Source: Aldersonia sp. NBC_00410 (GTDB lineage Bacteria > Actinomycetota > Actinomycetes > Mycobacteriales > Mycobacteriaceae). Taken from it: a stretch of DNA of 64,000 nt. The DNA lies in NCBI RefSeq assembly GCF_026342035.1, contig NZ_JAPENM010000008.1, positions 186,001-250,000 on the forward strand, written 5' to 3'. Numbering within the stretch: the first letter of the stretch is position 1; each line of letters begins with the position of its first letter. Positions 18,593 to 28,151 of this stretch are shown piece after piece. The notes under the pieces were generated by a model. The model had not been told where the DNA came from, did not search any database, and saw only the letters and a list, made by a program, of their open reading frames with translations. Position numbers and translations under genes: made by a program.

Positions 18593-19716
18593 TACGATGC
18601 CACCCGCACCCGTACATCGCCGACCGTGACGGTCTCGTACACGCGCAGAATCTGGTCGGCCACGACCGGCCAGTCGTAGTCGCCGACCGCGCGGGACGCG
18701 GTCGCGATCAGGCTGTCGCGGCGGTCCCGGTCGGCCAGCACGCCATCGATCGCCTCACCGAGCCGGACCGAGTCCCCGGTGGGTACCAGCACCCCCGCCG
18801 TACCGTCGCGCAGCACTCGACGGAACGCATCGAGATCGCTCGCCACCACCGCGGTGCCCGCGGCCATCGCCTCGACCAGCACGATGCCGAAGCTCTCCCC
18901 ACCGGTGTTCGGTGCGCAGTAGACGTCGGCACTACGCATCGCGGAAGCCTTCTCGGCATCGCCGACCTGTCCGAGGAAGCGAAGGTGCTTCGCGCACCGC
19001 CCCGCCTCCCGACGGAGTCGATCCTCATCGCCACGGCCGACCACGAGCACCTGCAGATCCGGGTGGCGTTCGACCAGGAACGGCAGGGCCGCGAGCAGGA
19101 TCGTCATACCCTTGCGCGGTTCGTCGTAGCGGCCGAGGAACAGTATGGTTCCGCCGTCGCGCGGATAGCCGGGCAGCGGTGCCGCATTGCGGAACATCGG
19201 CACGTCCACACCGTTCGGGATCTCCACCGCGTCCGATCCGAGGGCCTCGACCTGCCACCGGCGGGCGAGTTCGGACACCGCGATCCGACCGCTGATCTTC
19301 TCGTGGTACGGCCGCAGCACACCCTGAAATGTGCTCAGCACAAGCGATTTCGTCGTCGAGGTATGAAATGTGGCGACGATCGGGCCTTCGGCGATCTTGA
19401 GGGCGAGCATCGACAGGCTTGGCGCATTCGGTTCGTGGATATGCAGGACATCGAAATCGTTGTCGGTGATCCAGCGCCTGATCCGGCCGTAGGCGGTCGG
19501 GCCGAACGACAACCTCGCGACCGAGCCGTTGTAGGGGATCGCGACGGCGCGGCCCGCGGAGACCACATAGTCCGGCAGGACCGTGTTGTCATCGGCCGGC
19601 GCGAGCACGCTCACCCGGTGCCCACGCTCGATCAGCACCGCGGCGAGCTCGGCGACGTGCGCCTGCACACCGCCGGGCACATCGAACGAGTACGGGCACA
19701 CCATGCCGATTCTCAC
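18592..19716 (-). CDS. pimA: Phosphatidylinositol alpha-mannosyltransferase PimA
   Basis: PimA transfers mannose from GDP-mannose to phosphatidylinositol at the inner face of the membrane, the first step of PIM, LM and LAM synthesis. The 374-residue GT4 enzyme starts MRIGMVCPYSFDVPGGVQ, carries the family His in TFHTST and the EX7E motif GGESFGIVLVEAM. The GTG start overlaps the stop of patA (GTGA). Its place between patA and a Nudix gene mirrors Rv2610c. All conserved parts are intact. Confidence 0.96.
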   Translation of the reverse strand: MRIGMVCPYSFDVPGGVQAHVAELAAVLIERGHRVSVLAPADDNTVLPDYVVSAGRAVAIPYNGSVARLSFGPTAYGRIRRWITDNDFDVLHIHEPNAPSLSMLALKIAEGPIVATFHTSTTKSLVLSTFQGVLRPYHEKISGRIAVSELARRWQVEALGSDAVEIPNGVDVPMFRNAAPLPGYPRDGGTILFLGRYDEPRKGMTILLAALPFLVERHPDLQVLVVGRGDEDRLRREAGRCAKHLRFLGQVGDAEKASAMRSADVYCAPNTGGESFGIVLVEAMAAGTAVVASDLDAFRRVLRDGTAGVLVPTGDSVRLGEAIDGVLADRDRRDSLIATASRAVGDYDWPVVADQILRVYETVTVGDVRVRVAS

Positions 19717-20630
19717 GACTCGGTCCTGCCGTCTGCGGCGATCCGGGCGCGCCGCGCATCGGACAGGTCGGCCATCCAGAGTGGCTGCAGCATGTGCCAG
19801 TCGGCCGGGTGTGCGGCGATGTTCGTGGCGAAGCGGTCTGCGAGCGCCTGCGTGGCCGCCTCGACCCCGGCCGAGACGTCGATCTCCGGATGGATCGAGG
19901 CACCCCAGCCGTCGTCGGTGAACCAGCAGTGCGCCGGCAGCAGAGCGGCACCGGTCTCGATCGCGAGTTTGGCGGGACCGGCCGGCATCCTGGTCGGCTC
20001 GCCGAAGAAGGTCACGGGAACTCCGCGGCGGGCGAGGTCGCGCTCACCGAGCAGGCAGATGACTTTGTTGGTTTGTAGCCGCTGCGACAGCGCGGCGAAC
20101 GGCGGCTGCGCGCCACCGGTGAGCGGAAAGATCTCGAACCCGAGCGATTCGCGGTAGGCGACGAACCGGTCGTACAGCGACTCCGGTTTCAATCGTTCGG
20201 CCACCGTCGCGAACTGCCCGAAAGTCTGCACGAGCCACACTCCAGCCATGTCCCAGTTGCCGCTGTGCGGTAACGCCACGATCGCCCCGCGGCCCTGGTC
20301 GAGCGCCGCCTGGATGTGTTCGCGCCCGGCGATGGAGGAATCCACGTCCGCGGCAACGCGCGGCAGATCCATTGCAGGCAGCCGGAAGGCCTCCCGCCAG
20401 TACCGTGCGTAGGACCGCAGCGAGGCGGCAATCAAGTCGTCGGGCACGGCGGAAGCATCGACACCGAGCACGCGAGCCAGGTTGCGCCGCAACTGAACCG
20501 GTCCCCCGTTGCGGGCGGCAAAGTTCGCGCCACGGTCGAACGCGCCGCGGGCGACCGGCTCGGGCAGCGCCCGCACAAGTCGCCAGCCGCCCGCGTATCC
20601 CAGATCCGACAGGCGTTCGCGGACATTCAC
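19713..20630 (-). CDS. patA: Phosphatidylinositol mannoside acyltransferase PatA
   Basis: PatA acylates the mannose that PimA adds, giving Ac1PIM. The 305-residue protein belongs to the lipid A acyltransferase (HtrB/LpxL) superfamily. It has the catalytic HX4D as HSGNWD (residues 122-127), the LGERDLARRGVPVTFFGEP segment and PAGPAKLAIETGAALLP. GTG 20630 overlaps the pgsA stop (GTGA) and gives the normal N-terminus. The longer frame to 20849 reads through pgsA and its tandem repeat in another frame. It corresponds to Rv2611c. Confidence 0.93.
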   Translation of the reverse strand: MNVRERLSDLGYAGGWRLVRALPEPVARGAFDRGANFAARNGGPVQLRRNLARVLGVDASAVPDDLIAASLRSYARYWREAFRLPAMDLPRVAADVDSSIAGREHIQAALDQGRGAIVALPHSGNWDMAGVWLVQTFGQFATVAERLKPESLYDRFVAYRESLGFEIFPLTGGAQPPFAALSQRLQTNKVICLLGERDLARRGVPVTFFGEPTRMPAGPAKLAIETGAALLPAHCWFTDDGWGASIHPEIDVSAGVEAATQALADRFATNIAAHPADWHMLQPLWMADLSDARRARIAADGRTES

Positions 20631-21355
20631 GATGGTGCATTCTCCGTGCCGTCGGTGGTTGCATTCTCCGTGCCGTCGGTGGCTGCATTCTCCGTGCCGT
20701 CGGATGCCGGGCGCTGCGTCGAGATCACGTCGCGCGCCCCGGGCGAGCGGCGCACGGCGAGCACGCGCTGGAACACGGTGACGATGCTGGCCGCCGCGAG
20801 CAGCCACATCGCGACGTATACCGCCCATTCCAGCCAGTCGACTCCCCAATACCCGGCGATACCGGTGAGGCCGGTGCCGATGAGCACGATGACCAGCCGG
20901 TCGGGCCGCTCGATCAGGCCACCATCGGCGGACAGCCCGCTCGCCTCGGCGCGCGCCTTGGCGTACGAGATCACCTGCGAGGTGACCAGGCAGATCAGGG
21001 TCGCGATGAGCAGTGACTTACTGCCCTCGTGGTAGACCCCCCACCAGGCGAGGCCGGCGAAGATGGCACCGTCGGCGACCCGGTCGCAGGTCGCGTCGAG
21101 CACTGCGCCATATTTCGTTCCACCACCCCGAGCCCGCGCCATCGCGCCGTCGAGCATGTCGAACATGACGAACAGCCAGATCGCGATCGTGCCCCAGAAC
21201 AGGTGGCCCGACGGAAACAGCGTGACTGCAGCGGTGATGGACCCCGCGGTGCCGATCAGCGTCACCGCGTCCGGCGTCAGACCGGTGCCGACCAGTGCCC
21301 TACCCAGCGGCGCGGTGACCTTCTGAACCGCCTCCCGCCCGAAGAAGCTCAGCAC
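20627..21355 (-). CDS. pgsA: Phosphatidylinositol phosphate synthase (CDP-alcohol phosphatidyltransferase)
   Basis: The enzyme makes phosphatidylinositol phosphate from CDP-diacylglycerol and inositol phosphate in the membrane. The full CDP-OH-P motif is visible in DMLDGAMARARGGGTKYGAV followed by LDATCD. Five to six membrane helices surround it. GTG 21355 follows GGGAG by 8 bases and gives 242 residues; the longer frame enters the HIT gene. The C-terminus is unusual: a tail with nearly three copies of an eight-residue unit DGTENAxT, encoded by a 24-bp tandem repeat. The gene heads the pgsA-patA-pimA order. Confidence 0.93.
   Translation of the reverse strand: MLSFFGREAVQKVTAPLGRALVGTGLTPDAVTLIGTAGSITAAVTLFPSGHLFWGTIAIWLFVMFDMLDGAMARARGGGTKYGAVLDATCDRVADGAIFAGLAWWGVYHEGSKSLLIATLICLVTSQVISYAKARAEASGLSADGGLIERPDRLVIVLIGTGLTGIAGYWGVDWLEWAVYVAMWLLAAASIVTVFQRVLAVRRSPGARDVISTQRPASDGTENAATDGTENATTDGTENAPS
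20637..20703. repeat. 24-bp in-frame tandem repeat in the pgsA tail
   Basis: Units start at 20637, 20661 and 20685 and are nearly identical, beginning GCATTCTCCGTGCCGTCGGT on the plus strand. On the minus strand they encode DGTENAxT repeats at the PgsA C-terminus. As 24 is a multiple of 3, copy number can vary without a frameshift. The array ends a few bases before the GTG of patA. Confidence 0.9.
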
Positions 21356-21404
21356 CGCGACAACTCCCGTTCTCGTGCGATCGAATCCACCGCACTGTAA
21401 CCGG

Positions 21405-21941
21405 TCACGACTGCCATGCCGAGGCGAGCAACGCCCGCGTCTCACGCAGCAGCTGCGGCATCGTTTTCACTCCGCCGATGATCGTGATGAAGTTGGCGTC
21501 CCCACCCCAGCGCGGCACGACGTGCAGGTGCAGGTGTTCGGCGAGCGAGCCGCCCGCGACCCCGCCGAGGTTGAGACCCACGTTGAACCCGTGCGGCCGC
21601 GACACCTGCTTCATCACAGTGATAGCGCGCTGGGCGAACGCCATCAGCTCGGCGCTTTCCTCGGCGGTCAGATCCTCGAGCTCGGACACCCGCCGGTACG
21701 GCACGATCATCATGTGCCCGGGGTTGTAGGGATACAGGTTGAGCACCGCGTACACCAGCTCCCCACGCGCCACGACGAGCCCGTCCTCATCGGCCATCTT
21801 GGGGATGTCGGTAAAGGGCTCCCCCGTCGCGTCGGCCGGTTTCACGGCCTCGGCGATATAGGACATCCGATGCGGGGTCCAGATTCGTTCGAGCCGGTCG
21901 GGGTCGCCCGCCCCGCGGTCGACCAACTCCTCCTCGCTCAT
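21405..21941 (-). CDS. HIT family nucleotide phosphorylase/hydrolase (AP4A phosphorylase-like)
   Basis: The 178-residue protein has the histidine triad [10 protein letters not shown] and the upstream segment [16 protein letters not shown] typical of HIT proteins. In M. tuberculosis the gene at this place, Rv2613c, is reported as a diadenosine tetraphosphate phosphorylase. The same activity, removing AP4A made by aminoacyl-tRNA synthetases, is plausible beside thrS. ATG 21941 overlaps the thrS stop (ATGA), so the two are translationally coupled. Confidence 0.9.
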   Translation of the reverse strand: MSEEELVDRGAGDPDRLERIWTPHRMSYIAEAVKPADATGEPFTDIPKMADEDGLVVARGELVYAVLNLYPYNPGHMMIVPYRRVSELEDLTAEESAELMAFAQRAITVMKQVSRPHGFNVGLNLGGVAGGSLAEHLHLHVVPRWGGDANFITIIGGVKTMPQLLRETRALLASAWQS

Positions 21942-24034
21942 GCCGGACGCACCGGCTCGGCAGGAGCGGAGCCTGCGGCATCAGCGGAGCCTGCGGAGCG
22001 AACGGTTTCCGAAGTGGGCGAAGCATTCTCGCGGCGTGCGATCCACTCGGAGATCAGCGTCACCGCTTCCTCGACCGGGACACCGTTGGCCTGGGTGCCG
22101 TCGCGGAAGCGGAAACTCACCGCATCGGCTTCCACGTCCCGTTCGCCGGCGAGCAGCATGAACGGCACCTTCTGCGTGGTGTGCGTGCGGATCTTCTTCT
22201 GCATCCGATCGTCGGTGACGTCCACCTCGGCGCGCACGCCCGCGCGCTGCAGCCTCTCGATGACCTGCTCGAGATGCGGTACGTGCGCGTCCGCGACGGG
22301 AATGCCCACCACCTGCACCGGCGCAAGCCAGGCCGGGAACGCGCCCGCGTAGTGCTCGGTCAGCACGCCGAAGAAGCGCTCGATCGAGCCGAACAGCGCG
22401 CGGTGGATCATCACCGGGCGTTGCTTGGCGCCGTCGGCGCCGGTGTACTCGAGCTCGAACAGATCGGGTTCGAAGAAGTCGAGCTGGATCGTGGACATCT
22501 GCCAGTTGCGGCCGAGCGCGTCCTTGGTCTGCACGGAGATCTTCGGACCGTAGAACGCGGCGCCGCCCGGATCGGGCACCAGGTCGAGCCCGGACGCCTG
22601 CGCGACCTCGGCGAGCACCGCGGTCGCCTCGTCCCAGGTGGCGTCGTCGCCGACGTACTTCTCCGGGTCCTTGGTGGACAGCTCGAGATAGAAGTCGTCG
22701 AGCCCGTAGTCCTTCAGCAGGTCGAGAACGAAGTTCAGGATCGAGGTCAGCTCGTCGCGCATCTGCTCCTTGGTGCAGTAGATGTGCGAATCGTCCTGCG
22801 TCATGCCGCGCACCCGGGTGAGTCCGTGCACGACGCCCGACTTCTCGTACCGGTACACCGAGCCGAACTCGAACATGCGCAGCGGCAGTTCGCGGTAGGA
22901 GCGCCCCCGCGACCGGAAGATCAGGTTGTGCATCGGGCAGTTCATCGGCTTGACGTAGTAGTCCTGCCCGGGCTTGCGGACCGTGCCGTCCTCGTTGTAC
23001 TCCGCGTCGAGATGCATCGGCGGGAACATGCCGTCGGCGTACCACTCGAGGTGTCGCGACACCTCGAACAGATGGCCCTTGGTGATGTGCGGAGTGTTGA
23101 CGAACTCGTAGCCCGCCTCGACGTGCCGCTTGCGTGAGTAGTCCTCGAGCTCCTTGCGGATGATGCCGCCCTTGGGGTGGAACACCGGCAGGCCCGAGCC
23201 GAGCTCGTCGGGGAAGCTGAACAGGTCGAGCAGCAGCCCGAGCTTGCGGTGGTCGCGCTTTTCGGCCTCCTCGAGCAGCCGCACGTGCTCGTCGAGCGCT
23301 TCCTGCGATTCCCACGCGGTGCCGTAGATCCGCTGCAGGTCCTCGCGATTCTGGTCACCGCGCCAGTACGCGGCGGAACTGCGGGTCAGCTTGAAGGCAG
23401 GAATGTGCTTGGTGGTCGGAATGTGTGGGCCGCGGCACAGGTCGCCCCACACCTTCTCGCCGGTGCGCGGGTCGAGGTTGTCGTAGATCGTCAGCTCGTT
23501 CCCGCCGACCTCCATCACCTCGGGATCGTCGATGCCGGACTTGTCGGTGATCAGCTCGAGTTTGAACGGCTCGTTCGCCAGTTCGACCTGGGCGGCGTCG
23601 ACGTCGGTGACGCGGCGGGAGAATCGCTGCGAACCCTTGACGATCTGCTTCATCCGCTTTTCGAGCTTTGTCAGATCCTCCGGCGTGAACGGGCGATCGA
23701 CGCGGAAGTCGTAGTAGAAGCCGTCCTTGATCGGCGGACCGATACCGAGCTTGGCCTCCGGGAACTCCTGTTGCACGGCCTGGGCGAGGACATGCGCTGC
23801 CGAGTGCCGGAGGACGCTGCGGCCATCCTCGGTGTTCGCCGCGACCGGCTCGACCTCGGCGTCGGTATCCGGTACCCAGGACAGGTCGCGCAACTGCCCC
23901 TCGACGTCGCGCACGACAACGATCGCGTCGGCGCCCTTGCCCGGCAGGCCGGCTTCCCGCACGGCCGCGCCCGCCGTCGTCCCGGCCGCCACCCGGACCG
24001 ACTCGAGTGGGACTGTTGAGGCTGGCGTGGTCAC
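21938..24034 (-). CDS. thrS: Threonyl-tRNA synthetase
   Basis: The enzyme charges tRNA-Thr. Domain order is TGS, tRNA editing ([14 protein letters not shown]), class II core and anticodon-binding domain. The zinc ligand Cys is in MNCPMHNL, motif 2 is in [13 protein letters not shown], and motif 3 in [18 protein letters not shown] 24034 is preferred because GAGGAG lies 9 bases upstream; the ATG at 24091 has no ribosome site and would add 19 residues. It starts the operon running through HIT, pgsA, patA, pimA and Nudix. No T-box element was seen upstream. Confidence 0.97.
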   Translation of the reverse strand: MTTPASTVPLESVRVAAGTTAGAAVREAGLPGKGADAIVVVRDVEGQLRDLSWVPDTDAEVEPVAANTEDGRSVLRHSAAHVLAQAVQQEFPEAKLGIGPPIKDGFYYDFRVDRPFTPEDLTKLEKRMKQIVKGSQRFSRRVTDVDAAQVELANEPFKLELITDKSGIDDPEVMEVGGNELTIYDNLDPRTGEKVWGDLCRGPHIPTTKHIPAFKLTRSSAAYWRGDQNREDLQRIYGTAWESQEALDEHVRLLEEAEKRDHRKLGLLLDLFSFPDELGSGLPVFHPKGGIIRKELEDYSRKRHVEAGYEFVNTPHITKGHLFEVSRHLEWYADGMFPPMHLDAEYNEDGTVRKPGQDYYVKPMNCPMHNLIFRSRGRSYRELPLRMFEFGSVYRYEKSGVVHGLTRVRGMTQDDSHIYCTKEQMRDELTSILNFVLDLLKDYGLDDFYLELSTKDPEKYVGDDATWDEATAVLAEVAQASGLDLVPDPGGAAFYGPKISVQTKDALGRNWQMSTIQLDFFEPDLFELEYTGADGAKQRPVMIHRALFGSIERFFGVLTEHYAGAFPAWLAPVQVVGIPVADAHVPHLEQVIERLQRAGVRAEVDVTDDRMQKKIRTHTTQKVPFMLLAGERDVEADAVSFRFRDGTQANGVPVEEAVTLISEWIARRENASPTSETVRSAGSADAAGSAPAEPVRPA

Positions 24035-24195
24035 GGCAGTGTGCTCCTCGGCTTGGGTTGGGATGGATCCGGTCGATACTCGAGAACTCATCGGCCGACG
24101 CTCATGTTATCGGCCGGGCTCGAATGGGAATGGAATGCCATAGGACAGCGCGGTGCCAGTCCGGGCGTCCAACCGCCTCGGAGGTGGCCAGAAAT

Positions 24196-24209
24196 GAGAA
24201 CACGTTCTA
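24196..24209. promoter_or_regulatory. KstR-like operator upstream of the acyltransferase-fadD operon
   Basis: GAGAACACGTTCTA matches the KstR consensus TNNAACNNGTTNNA at every fixed position except the first T. It is centred about 42 bases upstream of the ATG at 24245 and runs into a TAATAT that could be a -10 element. KstR controls sterol catabolism in mycobacteria and rhodococci; another TetR-type lipid regulator could use a similar site. Confidence 0.55.
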
Positions 24210-24244
24210 ATATTGGTCAAGTCCGGACCAACTATGGGGGAAAC

Positions 24245-25123
24245 ATGACCACCGTCCGAACAGTCGATTCCGACGTAGAAATTGCTGAGCCGGAAGCCGT
24301 CGACCTGCAAGAACCCGAGGACTACGACGTCACGCCGCCGTCGGGCGGCCGCCGTGACCCCGAGTTTCTGGAACGAGTGATGCCGCTGCTGAAGCTCGCG
24401 GTGAAGGGTTGGTTCCGTTCCGCCGTCGAGGGTATCGACAACGTCCCAGCCGTTGGTGGGGCGCTCCTGGTGTCCAATCATTCCGGCGGCCTGCTCGCGA
24501 TGGACGTCCCGGTCATCGCCGTCGCGTTCGCCGAGCGATTCGGCGTCGAGCGCCCGCTCTACACCCTCGCGCACGACATGTTGTTCGTCGGTCCGGCGAA
24601 GTACCTGATGGACCGCGCCGGGTTCGTGAAAGCCGACCGCAAGACGGCCGCGCAGGTGCTGCGCTCCGGCGCCGTCACGATCGTTTTCCCGGGTGGCGAC
24701 TACGACGCCTACCGGCCGACCGCGGAGGCGAACACCATCGACTTCGCCGGGCACACCGGCTACGTACGCGCCGCGCTGGAAGCGGACGTGCCGCTGGTAC
24801 CGGTGGTGAGCATCGGCGGCCAGGAAGTGCAGCTGTTCCTCACCCGCGGCGAGGGACTGATGGAGCGCCTCGGGATGGCGAAGCTGCTGCGCTCGAAAAT
24901 CGCACCGATCACCTTCGGGCTGCCGTTCGGCTTCACCCTCGGCGTGCCGCCCAACTTCCCGTTGCCGGCCAAGATCAGCACCAGGGTGCTCGAACCGATC
25001 GATATCCGCGCGGAGTTCGGCGACGACCCCGACATCGCCGAGGTGGACCGAGAGGTACGCAAGCGGATGCAGACCGCGCTCGACGAACTCGCGGCCGCGC
25101 GCAGGTTCCCGGTGCTGGGATGA
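24245..25123 (+). CDS. PlsC-like lysophospholipid/glycerol acyltransferase
   Basis: The 292-residue protein belongs to the PlsC/DGAT2-like acyltransferases. The conserved His lies in SNHSGGLLAMDVPV, and the later FPGGDYDAYRPT replaces the usual EGTR motif, as in related actinobacterial proteins. The predicted reaction is acylation of a glycerol or glycerophosphate lipid from acyl-CoA at the membrane. ATG 24245 has GGGGGA upstream. Its stop overlaps the ATG of the fadD gene. The gene pair matches Rv1428c and fadD12 of M. tuberculosis as I recall, supporting a role in storage or membrane lipid synthesis. Confidence 0.85.
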   Translation: MTTVRTVDSDVEIAEPEAVDLQEPEDYDVTPPSGGRRDPEFLERVMPLLKLAVKGWFRSAVEGIDNVPAVGGALLVSNHSGGLLAMDVPVIAVAFAERFGVERPLYTLAHDMLFVGPAKYLMDRAGFVKADRKTAAQVLRSGAVTIVFPGGDYDAYRPTAEANTIDFAGHTGYVRAALEADVPLVPVVSIGGQEVQLFLTRGEGLMERLGMAKLLRSKIAPITFGLPFGFTLGVPPNFPLPAKISTRVLEPIDIRAEFGDDPDIAEVDREVRKRMQTALDELAAARRFPVLG

Positions 25124-26787
25124 GTACCGCGGGGCGCCCCGGTATCCGAGGACGGATCGGCCACCTGGCGTGGCTGGCCCGGACACTGGTCGGCAGCGGA
25201 ATGATCGCACCGAGCACGCCTGCCAAGTACGTACGGATGATCGCCCTGTTGCGCAGGCAGGGCACCACTCCCCTGACCGGCCTCAGCCTGTCGGCCATTC
25301 GCCGACCGGACGCAACGGCCATCGTCGACGAACGCGGTGAGCTCACCTGGGCGCAGCTGGACCGTCGCTGCGACGCACTCGCCGCCGGCCTTGCAACCTT
25401 TGGACCGACCCGCCCCACGACCGTTGCCGTATTGTGCCGCAACCATGCCGGGCTCGTCGAAATGCTCGGTGCCGCAGGAAAACTGGGCGCGGATGCACTG
25501 TTGCTCAACACCGGCTTCTCGGGGCCGCAGCTGTCCGATGTGCTGCGCCGGGAGTCGGCAGAGGTGATCGTCTACGACGAGGAGTTCGCCGGGATCGTCG
25601 ACCAGGCTCGCCAACACAACCCCGACCTGCGCGAGTTGATCGCGTGGACCACCGGAGCGAGCGACGCAGTTGACACCGGAGCGAGCGAGATCCCCACCAT
25701 CGACGACCTCATCCGGGCCAACCTCGGTGCGCGTGCCGCAAAGCCGGCGACACCCGGCCGCGTCGTGCTGCTCACCTCGGGTACGACGGGCACACCGAAG
25801 GGGGCACGACGATCGGGTAGCAGCGGCGGCGCCCTGTCGCTCGCGGCGATGCTGGCCCGAATCCCTTGGAAAGCCGAGCAGACCACGGTTGTGGCCGCAC
25901 CGATCTTCCATGCCTGGGGGTTCGGCCAGCTCGCCATCGCCGCGAGCATGTGCTGCACCGTCGTGATGCGACGCAAGTTCGATCCGGTGGAGACACTGCG
26001 CATGGTCGAGGACAACGACGCCACCGGCTTGGCGCTCGTCCCGGTGATGCTGGAACGCATCATGGAGTTGCCGAGCGAGAAACTCGACGAGTTCCGGCTG
26101 CGATCACTGCGTTTCGTCACGGTCAGCGGCTCGCGCATGCGCCCGGAGGCGACCGTCGCGTTCATGGATCGCTTCGGCGATGTCGTCTACAACAGCTACA
26201 ACGCCACCGAGGCCGGGCTGATCAGTACGGCGACGCCCACCGACCTGCGCGCCGCACCCGATACCGCCGGACGGCCGTTGGACGGCACGTCGGTGCGCAT
26301 TCTCGACGAGGCCCGCAACGAGGCCCCGGTCGACACGATCGGCGCCATTGCGGTCTACAGCGAGTCCCAGTTCGAAGGCTATACCTCCGGTGACACCAAG
26401 GACTTTCACGAGAATTACATGCTCTCCGGGGATCTCGGCCGCATCGACGAGAACGGCCGGCTGTTCGTGGTCGGACGGGACGACGACATGATCGTCTCCG
26501 GTGGCGAGAACGTCTATCCGCTCGAGGTCGAACAGACCCTCGACGCCCACCCGGCGGTCCTCGAAGCCGCGGTGATCGGGGTCGACGACGACAAGTTCGG
26601 GCAGCGACTGGCCGCGTTCGTCGTGCTGCGACCGGGCGAGGACGCCTCCGCGGAGGATCTGCAGAGCTATGTGAAGCAGCAGCTGGCCGGCTACAAGGTG
26701 CCGCGGGCGGTGTCGTTCCTGGACACGTTGCCGCGCAACGCAACCGGCAAAGTGGTCAAGCGTGAACTGATCGAGGAGGCGAATTGA
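25120..26787 (+). CDS. Acyl-CoA synthetase (FadD12-like)
   Basis: The 555-residue ANL-family ligase activates a fatty acid to acyl-CoA through an acyl-AMP. Motifs are the P-loop-like LLTSGTTGTPKG, YNSYNATEAG, the hinge-region SGDLGRIDENGRLFVVGRDDDMI and the C-terminal Lys in PRNATGKVVKREL. The ATG overlaps the acyltransferase stop; a longer frame upstream is antisense-like noise through that gene. It likely supplies acyl-CoA to the neighbouring acyltransferase and WS/DGAT. Chain-length preference cannot be judged. Confidence 0.92.
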   Translation: MSTAGRPGIRGRIGHLAWLARTLVGSGMIAPSTPAKYVRMIALLRRQGTTPLTGLSLSAIRRPDATAIVDERGELTWAQLDRRCDALAAGLATFGPTRPTTVAVLCRNHAGLVEMLGAAGKLGADALLLNTGFSGPQLSDVLRRESAEVIVYDEEFAGIVDQARQHNPDLRELIAWTTGASDAVDTGASEIPTIDDLIRANLGARAAKPATPGRVVLLTSGTTGTPKGARRSGSSGGALSLAAMLARIPWKAEQTTVVAAPIFHAWGFGQLAIAASMCCTVVMRRKFDPVETLRMVEDNDATGLALVPVMLERIMELPSEKLDEFRLRSLRFVTVSGSRMRPEATVAFMDRFGDVVYNSYNATEAGLISTATPTDLRAAPDTAGRPLDGTSVRILDEARNEAPVDTIGAIAVYSESQFEGYTSGDTKDFHENYMLSGDLGRIDENGRLFVVGRDDDMIVSGGENVYPLEVEQTLDAHPAVLEAAVIGVDDDKFGQRLAAFVVLRPGEDASAEDLQSYVKQQLAGYKVPRAVSFLDTLPRNATGKVVKRELIEEAN

Positions 26788-28151
26788 CCGACGCGGCGCT
26801 GTCGTTCTCGGTATTGACCGGCGGACGGGCACCGGCGCTCGTCGCCGCATCGTCCGGGCCGGATCTCGGCGAGGCGGGATACTCCGAGACCGAGTATCAG
26901 GTTTCCGGAATCGCTACGTCCTACACCGCACCCGAACTGCCCGCCGATGGGCGGTATGAACTGTCCGATTCGATCGAGGCGGCATTCACCACCCGCGTCG
27001 TCGTCCGGCGTCCCACCGAACCCGCCGGATTCAACGGCACCGTGGTGGTCGAGTGGCTCAATGTCAGCAGCGGACAGGACGCCGCCCCGGACTACACCTA
27101 CCTGGCCGCCGAACTGGTCCGCGGCGGGTACGCGTGGGCCGGTGTCTCGGCCCAGATGATCGGCGTCGAGGGTGGACACTCCCTCGTCGGCCTGGACGTG
27201 GCGGCCGGAAACGGCCTCAAACAGGTTGATGCCGAGCGCTATTGGGCGCTCGACCATCCCGGCGACGCGTTCTGCTACGACATCTTCAGCCGCATCGGCG
27301 CCGCGCTCGGCGCGGGTGCCGCGGACGATCCGCTCGCCGGCCTACGCGTCGAACGCCGCCTCGGCATCGGCGAATCGCAATCCGCGTTCGCACTCTCCAC
27401 CTATGTGAACGGGGTCGCGCCGTTGCGCGGTGTGTTCGACGGCTACCTCATCCACAGCCGTGGCGGCGCGGTTGCGCCGCTCGGCGAGGTGGGCGCGGGA
27501 GTGAACCTCGCCTTCGCGAAATCAGGCGTGCCGACCCGGATCCGCGACGATCTGAAGGTGCCGGTGATCGTGGTGCAGACCGAGACCGATCTGTTCGACG
27601 ACCTGGCCTATCTCCCGGCGCGCCAGCCGGATTCGGACCTCTTTCGGCTCTGGGAGATCGCCGGTACCGCGCATGCCGACAAGTTTCAGATCGGCGAGTT
27701 CGAGTCCTTCCTCTCCTGCCCCGAACCGGTCAACCGCGGTCAGCAGGCCTACGTGCTGCGCGCCGCGCTGCGCCACCTCGACACGTGGGCACGCGGCGGC
27801 GCGCCCGCGCCCGCGGCGGCACGGCTCGCGATCACCGGCGAGGACGAGGACAGTGAGTTCGTCCTGGACGCGAACGGCAATGTCGAAGGCGGTGTGCGTA
27901 CTCCGGCCGTCGAGGCACCGGTCAGCGTGCTATCCGGATTCACCGATCCCGAGGCGTCCCGAATCTGCCGATTGTTCGGCAGCACGACCCCGCTCGACAG
28001 CGGTCGGCTCGGGGAGTTGTACGCCTCGCGCGCCGATTATCTCGACCGGTACGCACGGGCCGTCGATGCCGCCATCGCCGTGGGATTCGTCCTGGCCGAG
28101 GATCGCGACGCGCTACTTGCCGAGGCCGAGCCGGACCTCATCCCGGAGTGA
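26784..28151 (+). CDS. Alpha/beta-hydrolase domain protein (Abhydrolase_10 type)
   Basis: The 455-residue protein resembles the large uncharacterised alpha/beta-hydrolase family with segments VVVEWLNVSSGQDAAPDYTYLAAELVRGGYAWAGVSAQ, the nucleophile-like GIGESQSAFAL (Gly-x-Ser-x-Ser/Ala), and LRAALRHLDTWARGG. It probably hydrolyses an ester or lactone; the substrate is unknown. TTG 26784 overlaps the fadD stop and has GAGGAGG at close spacing. No signal peptide is seen. The 3' end overlaps the convergent esterase gene by 39 bases. Confidence 0.82.
   Translation: MTDAALSFSVLTGGRAPALVAASSGPDLGEAGYSETEYQVSGIATSYTAPELPADGRYELSDSIEAAFTTRVVVRRPTEPAGFNGTVVVEWLNVSSGQDAAPDYTYLAAELVRGGYAWAGVSAQMIGVEGGHSLVGLDVAAGNGLKQVDAERYWALDHPGDAFCYDIFSRIGAALGAGAADDPLAGLRVERRLGIGESQSAFALSTYVNGVAPLRGVFDGYLIHSRGGAVAPLGEVGAGVNLAFAKSGVPTRIRDDLKVPVIVVQTETDLFDDLAYLPARQPDSDLFRLWEIAGTAHADKFQIGEFESFLSCPEPVNRGQQAYVLRAALRHLDTWARGGAPAPAAARLAITGEDEDSEFVLDANGNVEGGVRTPAVEAPVSVLSGFTDPEASRICRLFGSTTPLDSGRLGELYASRADYLDRYARAVDAAIAVGFVLAEDRDALLAEAEPDLIPE

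Noticed and set aside
24196-24209. LexA box
   Set aside because: The GAAC and GTTC halves are separated by 2 bases, not 4, so it does not fit the SOS consensus.
24035-24244. T-box leader for thrS
   Set aside because: No T-box sequence or stem with a specifier loop is visible, and the start is close to the divergent gene.
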